From CAYPNF01 sp964411985 (GTDB lineage: Bacteria; Verrucomicrobiota; Verrucomicrobiia; Limisphaerales; J093): a stretch of DNA of 64,000 nucleotides. The notes below the pieces were generated by a model. It was given only the letters and a program-made list of their open reading frames with translations, had not been told where the DNA came from and made no database searches. The stretch spans positions 21,597 through 85,596 of the forward strand of contig CAYPNF010000038.1 of the NCBI GenBank assembly GCA_964411985.1. Reading direction: 5' to 3'. The translations under genes were made by a program, and so were the position numbers. Of this stretch, positions 26,956 through 36,070 are shown one piece after another (position 1 is the stretch's first letter; every line of letters starts with the position of its first letter).

Positions 26956-27250
26956 AGCGATATAAGTGCGTTGTCGATTCGACAACCGAACCGTGTGACG
27001 AAGAAAACACGCTAGGACACAACGGCGGAAAAGGAAATGAAAATCCGCCCAGTTGAGGCGTGCTATTGGGGAATAGCAATGGTCAGTATCAGCGCAAAGA
27101 ACTGATAGCCAAGTGACTGTCGACCCGTTTGTCCCGTGTCGCTCCTGTCTGGTGGGCGGCAACCCCAAGTATCTCAAGCCTGACTGAGGGGGCTTTGAGC
27201 ATTCATCTGCACGAACACCGCTAGGTGCTCGTGCCTGGGAGAATGACCTC
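26956..27250. other. Intergenic region upstream of fba and downstream of pilC
   Basis: 295 bases with no convincing reading frame. It holds a hairpin after pilC (listed separately) and presumably the fba promoter. A short palindromic stretch (TTGTCGATTCGACAA) occurs about 20 bases upstream of the fba start and could be an operator; that is a guess. Confidence 0.45.
27209..27234 (-). terminator. Possible terminator downstream of the pilC-like gene
   Basis: A 10-bp stem with one mismatch (minus strand GCACGAGCAC with GTGTTCGTGC) and a 6-base loop, starting 17 bases after the pilC-like stop. No T-run follows, so termination is only suggested. Confidence 0.4.
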
Positions 27251-28459
27251 TTAGTTACCGCTGACGATGTTGCCGAGTTGGAAGATCGGCAGGAACATGC
27301 AGATCACGATGCCGCCGATGACGACACCTAGAAAAACGATCAGGAGCGGTTCGATCAGGGAGGTGAGGCCATTGAGGGTGTTTTCCACCTCCTCGTCCAG
27401 GAACCCGGCGACCCGTTCCAGCATGACGTCGATTTTGCCCGTTTGTTCCCCGGCGGTGAGCATTCGAATGACCATGGCCGGGAATACTGGGTGTTTGCCG
27501 AGCGCCGTCGAGATGCCTTCGCCTTTCTCAATGTCCGCTGAGGCTGTTCGGATCGCTCGCTCCACGATGACATTTCCAGCGGTGTTGGCGGTAATATTGA
27601 GTACTTCGAGGATCGGGACGCCGCTGCGGATGAGGGAGGAAAGGGTCCGAGTGAACCGCGCCAGAATGATTTTGTGGGCGATGGGACCGACGATGGGGAG
27701 CTTGATGCGAGTGCGGTCCCAGAATTCACGTCCCTGCTTGGTCTTGATGTACATGAACCACGCGTAGGCCATTCCCCCGGTGATCCCAAATATGTACAGG
27801 ATATTGGCCTGCATCCACTTACTGAAACGGATGAGCATCTCTGTCGGGGCGGGGAGGTTCTTTCCAAAGCTGGAGAAGACCTCACCGAAGGTCGGAACGA
27901 CCTTCACCATGAGGAAGACGGTGACTCCGATGGCTACAAAAGTGACGACCGTGGGGTACATCATGGCTGATTTCACCTTCTTGCGTAGGCGGGCCATGTT
28001 CTCCTGGTAAGTGGCCAGGCGTGCCAGAACCTCCGCAAGGAGACCCCCTTTTTCGCCTGCATCTACCATACAATAATACAGTTTGTTAAACACCTTAGGA
28101 TGTCGTTGAAGGGCAGCGGAAAGGCTATCGCCCTGCTCCACATGAGTGCAGACGTCCTTGATCACATCCCGCATGATCTTGTTTGTGGTTTGCTCTGCAA
28201 GGGCTTGGAGGGATTGGACAATTGCCAAGCCGGCGTCAACCATCGTTGCCAACTGCCGGGTGAAAATGACCTGATCTGCAAGAGAAACGCTGCCTCCTGC
28301 AGTCTTACCCCTTGGGGCAGTCTTCTCTTGGATGGAAACCACCAACAGGTTTCGGTTCAAGAGACCGGCGATGGCTTGCTGTTCGGTGGCGGCATCCAAT
28401 GTCCCGCGCATCTCTCGTCCAGTGGCAGCTTCACGGGCCTGATACAGGAATGACGGCAT
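27251..28459 (-). CDS. pilC: PilC/GspF-type inner-membrane platform protein
   Basis: 402 residues, the normal length for type IV pilus PilC or type II secretion GspF. Two homologous T2SF domains are visible (about 70-195 and 275-395), each opening with FTRQLATMVDAGLAIVQSLQ or FTRTLSSLIRSGVPILEVL. Three transmembrane segments flank them (about 170-190, 220-240, 375-395). It forms the inner-membrane platform for pilus or pseudopilus assembly. Start chosen at MPSFLYQARE. No other pilus assembly gene is adjacent, though a pseudopilin-like gene lies about 20 kb away, so the PilC/GspF choice is open. Confidence 0.9.
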   Translation of the reverse strand: MPSFLYQAREAATGREMRGTLDAATEQQAIAGLLNRNLLVVSIQEKTAPRGKTAGGSVSLADQVIFTRQLATMVDAGLAIVQSLQALAEQTTNKIMRDVIKDVCTHVEQGDSLSAALQRHPKVFNKLYYCMVDAGEKGGLLAEVLARLATYQENMARLRKKVKSAMMYPTVVTFVAIGVTVFLMVKVVPTFGEVFSSFGKNLPAPTEMLIRFSKWMQANILYIFGITGGMAYAWFMYIKTKQGREFWDRTRIKLPIVGPIAHKIILARFTRTLSSLIRSGVPILEVLNITANTAGNVIVERAIRTASADIEKGEGISTALGKHPVFPAMVIRMLTAGEQTGKIDVMLERVAGFLDEEVENTLNGLTSLIEPLLIVFLGVVIGGIVICMFLPIFQLGNIVSGN

Positions 28460-28717
28460 AACAGTCTTGTTTCTAAGCAAACCTGCATGGTTTGCAAGTC
28501 GTTTTGGCCGAACCTATTCTAAATGAGTAAGTTCACCCGTTACGTTATCGGCATTTTTTGCCCTGCAGTTTAGTTGAAAATCGTATCGGTGGCATCTTCT
28601 TCTCCCCAACGTTTGGGGTTCCATCGATGTGTTTCAGGTTTGTAGCCCGGGGCAACCTCCCTTTCCTGGATTGCGCGGATCGGGGATTGAGAGTACGAGT
28701 GGAGTGCGAATCGACAG

Positions 28718-29560
28718 ATGAGCGATGCCCTGAGCGTGATGTTTTGGCCACTGGTAGCGTGTCTCTTGCTGCCAGGTTTGCTCGTCTACATGGGGCTTCA
28801 TATCGTGCGGCGGGAGATCATTTTCGTTGACCTGGCCCTGGCGCAGATCTCGGCGCTGGGAATCTGTGTGTGCATCATGCTGGGGCACGAGGCGCGGGAG
28901 AATCACACCTATTTTTGGTCGGCCGGCTTTACCTTGGTGGGGGCGGCGCTTTTCGCTCTGCTCCGCGGTTCCGGGAAAGGCCGAGTGCCCGCTGAGGCCC
29001 TTATCGGAATTGTCTACGTCGTGGCAGCGGCGTTGTGCATTCTTTTGCTGAGTGGTAGTTCGGAGGGCAATGAAGCGCTTCGTCGTACGCTGGTGGGGGA
29101 TGTGCTGCTGGTGCGGCCGGTCGAGATCCTCAAGACCCTGGGAGTCTATCTGCCGGTGGCGGCGCTCCACTATGTATTCCGGCGCCAGTTTCTCCTGCTC
29201 TCGTTTTCCCCTGACCAGGAGGAAACGGCACGGCTGAGGGTGCGGTGGTGGGATTTCCTTTTCTACGCCATGTTCGGCTTTGTGGTGACGAGTTTTGTCC
29301 AGATGGGGGGGGTGCTTTTGACGTTCTCCTACCTGATTGTTCCGGCGGTGGCCGCCACCTTCCTGGTGACTTCGTTGGCCGCGCGCATGGCGGTGGGATG
29401 GGGGTTGGCGGCGCTCGCCAGCGTCGCGGGGTTGTACGGAGCCTTTCGGCTCGACCTGCCCACGGGAGCGGCGATTGTTTGTGCTTTGGGTTTGGGTTTG
29501 GTGTTGGCCACGGTGGTGGCGTGGTTCGTTGGCCGTCGTTCGCAAAAGCCCTCGGTATGA
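28718..29560 (+). CDS. ABC-3 family metal ABC transporter permease (ZnuB/TroC/MntB type)
   Basis: 280 residues with about eight transmembrane helices. Family features: MFWPLVACLLLPGLLVYMGLHIVRREIIFVDLALAQISALG, SGSSEGNEALRRTLVGDVLLV, and FGFVVTSFVQMGGVLLTFSYLIVPAVAA. It should move zinc, manganese or iron across the inner membrane with an ATPase and a solute-binding protein. Neither partner is present in the window, so it probably pairs with genes elsewhere. Its stop overlaps the next gene start (ATGA), an unexpected neighbour. Confidence 0.88.
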   Translation: MSDALSVMFWPLVACLLLPGLLVYMGLHIVRREIIFVDLALAQISALGICVCIMLGHEARENHTYFWSAGFTLVGAALFALLRGSGKGRVPAEALIGIVYVVAAALCILLLSGSSEGNEALRRTLVGDVLLVRPVEILKTLGVYLPVAALHYVFRRQFLLLSFSPDQEETARLRVRWWDFLFYAMFGFVVTSFVQMGGVLLTFSYLIVPAVAATFLVTSLAARMAVGWGLAALASVAGLYGAFRLDLPTGAAIVCALGLGLVLATVVAWFVGRRSQKPSV

Positions 29561-30369
29561 ATCCTGTAGCCCTCATTACTGGTGCCTCCCGCGGAATTGG
29601 CCGCGCGGTCGCCGTTGAACTGGCGCGTTTGGGTCGCGATGTTCTGATCAACTATGCCCGCAATCAGGAAGCGGCCATGACTGCAGCAGCAGAGTGCCTC
29701 GAGGCTGCGACCGCCGCGGGCCAGACTTCCGTCCGTGTCGAGGTCTATGGGGGGGACATAGGGGAGCGGGAGGTCCGCGAGGGCCTTATCGCGTTCTGTC
29801 GGTCCGCGTTCGGCAGACTGGACCTGCTCGTCAATAACGCTGGAGTGGCGCCTTTGGTTCGGAGCGACCTGCTCGAGACCACGGAAGAGAGCTACGAGAG
29901 GCTGATGCGGGTCAATGTGAAGGGCCCGTTCTTCCTGACGCAACTGGCGGCTCGCTGGATGATCGAGCAAAGTCAGGCGCTGCGCGCAGGTGGATCTCCG
30001 AGTGCGCCCTATCGACCTAAAATTATCACGGTTTCATCCATCAGCGCCTATACCGCCTCGGCGAGCCGCGGCGAATACTGCGTGTCCAAGGCCGCCTTGT
30101 CGATGGTCAGTTCCTTGTTTGCGGCCCGCTTGGCGCAGGAGGGTATCCAGGTTTTTGAGATACGCCCCGGCGTCATCGCCACGGACATGACAGAAGCTGT
30201 GCGCGGCAAGTACGATCAACTGATTGAGGAGGGTTTAACCCCCATTCGTCGATGGGGAAGGCCCGAGGACATCGCGAAGGCAGTCAGCGCGATCGCTCAG
30301 GATCTGCTTCCCTTTAGTACCGGTGAGATTTTGAATGTGGACGGTGGTTTCCACCTGCGAACCCTGTAA
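29557..30369 (+). CDS. SDR-family oxidoreductase, FabG-like 3-ketoacyl reductase
   Basis: 270 residues. Classical short-chain dehydrogenase: TGASRGIG cofactor motif at residues 8-15, LVNNAG, an active-site Ser (SSIS), the YCVSK catalytic Tyr/Lys and RPGVIATDMT, ending in NVDGGFHLRTL. The substrate is unknown; annotation pipelines often label such proteins 3-ketoacyl-ACP reductase. It sits between a metal permease and a GH88-like hydrolase, so a sugar substrate is equally possible. A stretch at about 140-150 (RAGGSPSAPYRPK) is slightly longer than in FabG. Confidence 0.88.
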   Translation: MNPVALITGASRGIGRAVAVELARLGRDVLINYARNQEAAMTAAAECLEAATAAGQTSVRVEVYGGDIGEREVREGLIAFCRSAFGRLDLLVNNAGVAPLVRSDLLETTEESYERLMRVNVKGPFFLTQLAARWMIEQSQALRAGGSPSAPYRPKIITVSSISAYTASASRGEYCVSKAALSMVSSLFAARLAQEGIQVFEIRPGVIATDMTEAVRGKYDQLIEEGLTPIRRWGRPEDIAKAVSAIAQDLLPFSTGEILNVDGGFHLRTL

Positions 30370-30388
30370 CCAGAAGGACTTTTCCCTT

Positions 30389-31846
30389 ATGCCAATCAAG
30401 ACGGACTCTTCCCTCACTGCCGGCGCGCTCCGGGGAGCCGTGGAACGTATGTTCGAGCTCTCGGCTGAGAAGATCCAGGCCGTGGAGAGGGGCTGGAGGC
30501 CAGAGCAAGGAACTCCGGTGTTCACGGTGCGAGGCAAATACACGGCCCGGGGCTGGACGGAGTGGACCCAGGGTTTCCAGATTGGCTCGGCGATTCTACA
30601 ATTTGAGGCTACCGGGGACCAGCTCTTCCTCGAGCTGGGGAAACGGCAGACCCACGACAAAATGTCCCCCCACGTCTCGCACACGGGTGTTCACGACCAC
30701 GGTTTCAATAATATTTCCACCTACGGCAATCTTCATCGGCTGATGCGGGAGGGAAAGACCCCGTCAGACCAGCGTGAGAAAGAATTCTATGAGCTGGCCT
30801 TGAAAGTGTCGGGTGCGGTGCAGGCCGCCCGCTGGACACCTTGTTGCGAGGGCGGCGGATACATCTACTCCTTCAACGGACCGCATTCCCTGTTCGTGGA
30901 CACAATGCGCTCTTTGCGTTCGCTGGCCTTGGCTCACCAGTTGGGCTACCTCCTCATGGGGGAGCGCGACAGCCGCATCTCGCTGCTCAGGCGCTTGATC
31001 CAGCATGCGGAGGCCACTGCTCGATACAATGTCTATTACGGTGAAGGCCGGGACATCTATGACGTTCGTGGCCGCGTCGCACACGAGAGTATCTTCAACG
31101 TGAATGACGGGAGTTACCGCTGTCCCAATTCCCAGCAGGGGTATTCTCCTTTTACGACCTGGACTCGTGGGTTGGCCTGGGCGATGCTGGGATTCGCCGA
31201 GCAGGCGGAGTTCTTCTCGACCCTCAGTGATGCCGAGATCGAGGACGCCTGCAATCCCCCAGGTTCGCCCTGCGTATCTTTTGCAGGGACTGCGACCCAC
31301 CTCCAGCCTAAGAAGGCGCAGGAGGTTCGGCACATGTTCTGGCGCGCTGCGACGGTCACTGCGGATTACTACCTGGAAGTGGTCTGTGCCGATGGTGTCC
31401 CCCTTTGGGATACCGGGGCCCCGCGGGTTCATCGGATGGGTGATTATGCCACGAAGGCTTCGAATCCCTTCAATCCTTGGGAGCCCGTGGACAGTTCGGC
31501 AGCGGCTGTGGCGGCACAGGGCTTGATGCGTTTAGCGCGTTGCTGCGAGGCTCGAGGGGAATCAGTGGATGCTAGGCGTTATCGCGGAGCGGGCTTGACC
31601 ACCGCTCGTACTTTGCTGGAGGAGCCTTATCTCTCGACCCAGCCCAAGCACCAAGGCCTCCTGCTGCATTCGGTCTATCACCGGCCGAATGGCTGGGATT
31701 GTGTCGCTTCGGGCCAGGATGTTCCCAATGGTGAAAGCTCGCTCTGGGGAGACTACCATCTCCGCGAGTTAGGGTTGATGCTCCTGCGCGAAGTGAAGGG
31801 AGAGGCCCCGCTGGTCTTCTTCCTGCCTCCGCGATCGGCCCAGTGA
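30389..31846 (+). CDS. GH88-like glycoside hydrolase (unsaturated glucuronyl hydrolase type)
   Basis: 485 residues, cytoplasmic (no signal peptide). The (alpha/alpha)6-barrel features of the GH88/GH105 group are visible: YSPFTTWTRGLAWAMLGFAEQ, DSSAAAVAAQGLMRLA, and HHFNNISTYG-like HDHGFNNISTYGN. Such enzymes remove an unsaturated uronic acid from oligosaccharides made by polysaccharide lyases. Catalytic aspartates cannot be fixed without alignment. A weak AGAAGG site lies 11 bases before the ATG. The PL22-like lyase at 44.6 kb makes a uronate pathway plausible. Confidence 0.78.
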   Translation: MPIKTDSSLTAGALRGAVERMFELSAEKIQAVERGWRPEQGTPVFTVRGKYTARGWTEWTQGFQIGSAILQFEATGDQLFLELGKRQTHDKMSPHVSHTGVHDHGFNNISTYGNLHRLMREGKTPSDQREKEFYELALKVSGAVQAARWTPCCEGGGYIYSFNGPHSLFVDTMRSLRSLALAHQLGYLLMGERDSRISLLRRLIQHAEATARYNVYYGEGRDIYDVRGRVAHESIFNVNDGSYRCPNSQQGYSPFTTWTRGLAWAMLGFAEQAEFFSTLSDAEIEDACNPPGSPCVSFAGTATHLQPKKAQEVRHMFWRAATVTADYYLEVVCADGVPLWDTGAPRVHRMGDYATKASNPFNPWEPVDSSAAAVAAQGLMRLARCCEARGESVDARRYRGAGLTTARTLLEEPYLSTQPKHQGLLLHSVYHRPNGWDCVASGQDVPNGESSLWGDYHLRELGLMLLREVKGEAPLVFFLPPRSAQ

Positions 31847-31853
31847 ACGGTGG

Positions 31854-33356
31854 ATGTCCTCCTGCACGACTATGCGACGAATAGCCAGTTTCAAGACGGT
31901 GCTCGACTTCCAGAGTTACGTGTCCGAACTGGGACTGGAGCTCCCTTGCGATACCGGGATTCTGCGGCAGGGTGAATCGCCGCTGGGCTGGCCAGTGAAG
32001 GGCTGCACGGTCAACGGGAAGCCGATCGGCAACCGTTGCGTTGTGCATCCGATGGAGGGGTGGGATGGCACCGGCGAAGGGGGTATCACCGAGGAGGTTC
32101 GGCAGCGGTGGAGTAAGTTCGGGTTGAGTGGAGCCAAGCTGATTTTTGGTGGAGAGGCTCTGGCCGTCTGTGCAGAGGGCCGGGCCAATCCACGACAACT
32201 CCTGATTACCGAGAGCCACCGCCCTGGTCTGTCCGAATTGGTCGCCACACTGAAGCGAGCTCATCAGAACCAGGGATGGACTACCGACGATCTCGTGGTG
32301 GGCTTCCAACTCACCCACTCTGGCCGTTTCTCCAGGCCGAACCATTCGGCAAAACCGGAGCCTATCGTGGCGTACCGGCATCCTCTCTTGGATCGAAGGG
32401 TTGGGGTCACGGACGACAGCCAGGTGATCTCGGATTCAGAGGTGGAACGGTTGGTGCAGAGATACGCTGACGCCGCTCTGGTGGCCCGGGACGCAGGTGC
32501 CGACTTCGTCGACATCAAGCATTGCCACGGCTACCTGTTGCACGAGTTTTTGGGTGCGAAGACGAGGACCGGCAAGTACGGAGGCTCGTTTGAGAACCGC
32601 ACCCGGCCTCTCCGCGAAATAGTCCAGGCGATTCGGGCGAGCGGCAACACCCTGGATCTAGCCGTCCGGCTCAGCGCGTTCGATTTGGTGCCGTTTCGGC
32701 CCGATCCTGAGCGATCTGCGCCCGGCAGACCAGGTTGCGGGATTCCGGAGGACTTCCGCCCCTTCCTCCCTTACCGCTACGGATTTGGGGTGAACTCAGA
32801 GAATCCGTTGGAGATCGATTTGGATGAACCGCTGCGGTTCCTGGGGCTCTGTGCCGAGCTGGGAATCAAGATTGTGAACCTCAGCGCCGGATCTCCTTAC
32901 TACAATCCTCATATTCAAAGGCCCGCCGCCTATCCCCCTTCCGATGGTTACCAGTCGCCCGAAGACCCGCTCGTGGGAGTGGCGCGTCAAATCCAAGCCG
33001 CCCGATGGCTCAGGGAGCGGGCGCCGCGCGAGTTGCTGCTGGTGGGGACCGGGTACACCTATCTCCAGGATTACCTCCCGCACGTGGCGCAGGCGGTGGT
33101 GCGAAATGGGTGGGTGGACCTGGTGGGGATAGGCCGGATGGTCCTGAGCTATCCAGAATTCTTCACTGACATTCTGCGGGAAGGAAAACTGGCTGCGAAG
33201 AAGATCTGCCGCACCTTCAGCGAGTGTACGACCGCGCCTCGTCTGGGGATGATCAGCGGGTGTTATCCACTCGACCCGCTCTATTCCCAACGCGAGGAAG
33301 CAGCGCGGCTAAAGGCCTTGAAAAGGGCTCTCCCCGAGATTCAGCCTGGTTCCTGA
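31854..33356 (+). CDS. NADH:flavin oxidoreductase / Old Yellow Enzyme family
   Basis: 500 residues, single TIM-barrel flavin domain. Motifs: N-terminal IGNRCVVHPMEGWDG (flavin-binding strand), FQLTHSGRFSRP, GADFVDIKHCHGYLLHEFL, then ENRTRPLREIVQAIR and a C-terminal GTGYTYLQDYLP / VDLVGIGRMVLSYPEF phosphate-binding segment. It probably reduces an activated C=C or related bond with FMN. It lacks the FeS/FAD extension of dienoyl-CoA reductases, though the tail has several cysteines (CRTFSECTTAPRLG, GCYPLD). A second possible start is the ATG at 31872. Part of the run of plus-strand genes. Confidence 0.88.
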   Translation: MSSCTTMRRIASFKTVLDFQSYVSELGLELPCDTGILRQGESPLGWPVKGCTVNGKPIGNRCVVHPMEGWDGTGEGGITEEVRQRWSKFGLSGAKLIFGGEALAVCAEGRANPRQLLITESHRPGLSELVATLKRAHQNQGWTTDDLVVGFQLTHSGRFSRPNHSAKPEPIVAYRHPLLDRRVGVTDDSQVISDSEVERLVQRYADAALVARDAGADFVDIKHCHGYLLHEFLGAKTRTGKYGGSFENRTRPLREIVQAIRASGNTLDLAVRLSAFDLVPFRPDPERSAPGRPGCGIPEDFRPFLPYRYGFGVNSENPLEIDLDEPLRFLGLCAELGIKIVNLSAGSPYYNPHIQRPAAYPPSDGYQSPEDPLVGVARQIQAARWLRERAPRELLLVGTGYTYLQDYLPHVAQAVVRNGWVDLVGIGRMVLSYPEFFTDILREGKLAAKKICRTFSECTTAPRLGMISGCYPLDPLYSQREEAARLKALKRALPEIQPGS

Positions 33357-33364
33357 TCTGGTTC

Positions 33365-34147
33365 ATGGACGCACCAGCCCTCAACCGATCCGGAAGACTG
33401 GGAGCCCAGCGCCTCGATCTGGCGCTTGTCGACCGCGGGATCTGCGAGAGTCGAGAAAAAGCACAGCGCGCCATTCTGGCTGGGCAGGTACGGGTGAACC
33501 AGCAAGTGGCCACGAAGGCGAGCACCAAGACGCACCCCCACGACTTGATCGAGCTCGAGGCGGCCGAGCGCTACGTGGGCCGGGGTGGCTACAAGCTCGA
33601 GCGGGCCCTGGACGCTTTCCAGTTGGAGGTGACTGGAAAGGTGGCGTTGGACTTGGGGGCATCCACGGGTGGGTTCACTGACTGCCTCCTCCAGCGGGGC
33701 GCACAAAGAGTCTATGCGGTGGATGTCGGAAAGGGTCAATTGGCCTGGAAACTGCGACAGGATCCGCGAGTGGTGGTCATGGAGGGGGTGAACGCTCGGC
33801 ATTTGGTCGCGCAGGATTTTTCGGGTCCCCCACCGGATTTTTCCCTGGTGGTGATTGACTGCTCCTTCATCTCCCTGCGGCATATCCTGCCGGTGGCTTC
33901 CAGGCTGCTGAGCGCGAATGGCCGTGTCGTGGCGCTAATCAAGCCACAGTTCGAAGCCGGGAAAGCCGAAGTGGATCGGGGGGCGGGGGTGATACGTGAT
34001 CCGGCAGTCCATGAGAGGGTTCTGGCTGAACTCAAGGCGTTCGTGGCAGAAAGAGGCGTTTTGCGATGGTCAGGGACGGTCGAATCCCCCATATTGGGAG
34101 CACAAGGCAACAAAGAATTTCTGGTGCTGCTTGAAAAAACTGCGTGA
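33365..34147 (+). CDS. tlyA: TlyA-family rRNA methyltransferase (S4 domain plus FtsJ-like)
   Basis: 260 residues. An N-terminal S4 RNA-binding domain (RLDLALVDRGICESREKAQRAILAGQVRVN) precedes a Rossmann methyltransferase domain with LDLGASTGGFTDCLLQRGA, KPQFEAGKAEVDRGAGVI and the family end NKEFLVLLEK. TlyA 2'-O-methylates cytidines in 16S and/or 23S rRNA and can confer capreomycin sensitivity; the older 'hemolysin' label is not supported here. The NAD kinase gene starts inside its end. Confidence 0.93.
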   Translation: MDAPALNRSGRLGAQRLDLALVDRGICESREKAQRAILAGQVRVNQQVATKASTKTHPHDLIELEAAERYVGRGGYKLERALDAFQLEVTGKVALDLGASTGGFTDCLLQRGAQRVYAVDVGKGQLAWKLRQDPRVVVMEGVNARHLVAQDFSGPPPDFSLVVIDCSFISLRHILPVASRLLSANGRVVALIKPQFEAGKAEVDRGAGVIRDPAVHERVLAELKAFVAERGVLRWSGTVESPILGAQGNKEFLVLLEKTA

Positions 34148-35015
34148 CAAGATTCAGACGGTGGGATTGCTGGCGAATCCCGATAAGGCTGCCGGAGTCG
34201 CGGCGTTTCGTAGAGCCTTGAGCCTTCTCGAGGCGCGGCGGGTGCAGGTGGTGACCGAACCGGTTACCGGCCGGATGGGTGGTTTGAAGCTGGAAGAGGC
34301 CCCCGATGTAGCCACCCTGGCTCGCCGGTGCGACTTGTTGCTCGTGTTTGGCGGGGATGGGACGATTCTGACCGTCGCCCGAGAGATCGCCGGTTCGACG
34401 ACCCCCATGCTGGGAGTGAACTTGGGAAGACTTGGCTTCTTAACCTCCGTGTCGGCCCGCCGTCTCGAGGAAGGGCTGGAGATGGTCTGGCAAGGCCGGT
34501 GCCTGGTGGAGTTGCGGTCCATGATCCAAGTGACCCACCCGCGCGGCGGAAGGCGTGCGCCGCTGCTGGCGTTGAATGACCTGGTGATCAGCCGCGGCGC
34601 ATCGCCACGGCTGATCGAGTTGGAGGTCAAGGTGGATCAAGTTCCCTTGACCAGCTATCGCGGCGATGGGTTGATCATCAGCTCACCCACCGGTTCTACC
34701 GCCTATTCCCTGGCTGCGGGGGGATCGGTGATTTGTCCGCAGGCGGATGTGTTCGCCTTGACCCCGATTTGTCCCCATACCCTCTCCTGCCGTTCGGTGA
34801 TTGTAAGCCTGGATTCGGAGATCGAGGTGCGAATGCTCGATGGCCGTCCTGAGACTCTTCTGGCCGTGGACGGTCAGAATCAGTACCCCTTGGAGGCCCG
34901 GCAAGTGGTGACCATCCGTCGAAGTAGGCATTCTGCTCGGTTGATACGGCTCCCCGGCAGCACGTTCTTTGGCACTCTTCGCCAAAAGCTGAATTGGAGT
35001 GGATCCAGCATCTAG
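34131..35015 (+). CDS. nadK: NAD kinase
   Basis: 294 residues if started at the TTG (KKLRDKIQTVGLLANP); no ATG or GTG lies in a better position, and the nearest upstream ATG would add ~45 unrelated residues. It therefore overlaps tlyA by 17 bases. NAD kinase phosphorylates NAD to NADP. Motifs: LLVFGGDGTIL (catalytic GGDGT), GVNLGRLGFLT, LNDLVISRG, YRGDGLIISSPTGSTAYSLAAGGSV. The family is unambiguous; the start is the only open point. Confidence 0.93.
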   Translation: MKKLRDKIQTVGLLANPDKAAGVAAFRRALSLLEARRVQVVTEPVTGRMGGLKLEEAPDVATLARRCDLLLVFGGDGTILTVAREIAGSTTPMLGVNLGRLGFLTSVSARRLEEGLEMVWQGRCLVELRSMIQVTHPRGGRRAPLLALNDLVISRGASPRLIELEVKVDQVPLTSYRGDGLIISSPTGSTAYSLAAGGSVICPQADVFALTPICPHTLSCRSVIVSLDSEIEVRMLDGRPETLLAVDGQNQYPLEARQVVTIRRSRHSARLIRLPGSTFFGTLRQKLNWSGSSI

Positions 35016-35022
35016 CGTCCCC

Positions 35023-36033
35023 ATGGTTCGTCTCAAGGACATCGCTCAGTTGGCAGGGGTTTCCGCCATGACAGTGTCCCGCGTTCTGCGCGGATCGGCT
35101 GGGATTGCACCGCGCACCCGTAGCCGCGTCCTGGCTATAGCGCGGCAGCACGGATACGTGCCCGACTCCCTGGCTCAGGGCTTGCGCACGCGGACAAACC
35201 GTCTGCTGGCCATGGTGGTACCCACCCTGGCTGATCCCCAGTGGGCTGCGTTCGCCGCGTGGATTGAGGACCGGGTCCGGGAAGCTGGATATGACCTGTT
35301 GTTGGCTCAGTCCCGCGGCAACGTCGACGTGGAAGAACGTTGTGTCCGCAGGATCCTTGCTCGGCGGCCCGCAGGGATCTTCCTGGCCCCGATTCCGCGC
35401 CTGGCTCCCGAGGTTCCCCTCTTCAAAGAACTCGAGCGATCGGCTCCTTGCATTGTGGTTCTGGGGCAGCGTCCGCGCTTTTGTTCACGCTTTCCGCATG
35501 TCGCTTCCGACGACGAAACAGCAGCTCTGCAGATGACCCGGCATCTGTTGAGGATGGGGCATGCCGAAATCGCCTTTCTGGCCGGTCCCGTTGCGTCGCC
35601 TGCCTCGTCGGCGCGATTCCAGGGGTATCGGCGGGCCTTGGGGGAGGTGGGGGTACCCGTGGATGACCGTCTTGTGTTCCGAGCGGGTGAGGACATGGAT
35701 TCGGGAGAGCAAGCAGCCCGCCAGATGCTGTCGGAAAGGACTGTGGTCACCGCGATCCTCGCTGACAACGACCTGGTGGCGTTGGGAGCTTTGCAGGCCT
35801 TGCAGGCGCACGGTCTTGAAGTTCCGCGCCATTGTTCGCTCGCCTCGCTTTGCGAAGCGACCCCAAGCGCCTTCCTGATCGTGCCTTTGGCGACCGTGGT
35901 GCATCCGCAAGCGGAGTTGGCTAATGCCGCCCTTGAGACCATGCTGTGCGCCATTGCCGGCAAGCCAGCGGTGAGCCGCATCATGGCGGCGTCGGTGGTC
36001 CTGCGCGCAAGCGTTGCCGCGAAGCCATCGTGA
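35023..36033 (+). CDS. LacI-family transcriptional regulator
   Basis: 336 residues. N-terminal helix-turn-helix and hinge: MVRLKDIAQLAGVSAMTVSRVLRG, followed by a periplasmic-binding-protein-like effector domain (LLAMVVPTLADPQWAAFAAWIED, GPVASPASSARFQGYRRAL). Such proteins repress sugar genes and release DNA on binding a sugar. The C-terminal part has few features of a standard core (CEATPSAFLIVPLATVVHP), so the effector is unclear. An alternative GTG start lies 24 bases upstream. Target genes are not obvious; neighbouring catabolic genes are candidates. Confidence 0.93.
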   Translation: MVRLKDIAQLAGVSAMTVSRVLRGSAGIAPRTRSRVLAIARQHGYVPDSLAQGLRTRTNRLLAMVVPTLADPQWAAFAAWIEDRVREAGYDLLLAQSRGNVDVEERCVRRILARRPAGIFLAPIPRLAPEVPLFKELERSAPCIVVLGQRPRFCSRFPHVASDDETAALQMTRHLLRMGHAEIAFLAGPVASPASSARFQGYRRALGEVGVPVDDRLVFRAGEDMDSGEQAARQMLSERTVVTAILADNDLVALGALQALQAHGLEVPRHCSLASLCEATPSAFLIVPLATVVHPQAELANAALETMLCAIAGKPAVSRIMAASVVLRASVAAKPS

Positions 36034-36070
36034 CCTGGACCGCCCGTTGGGCGAGAGGCGGTGAGGGGTG

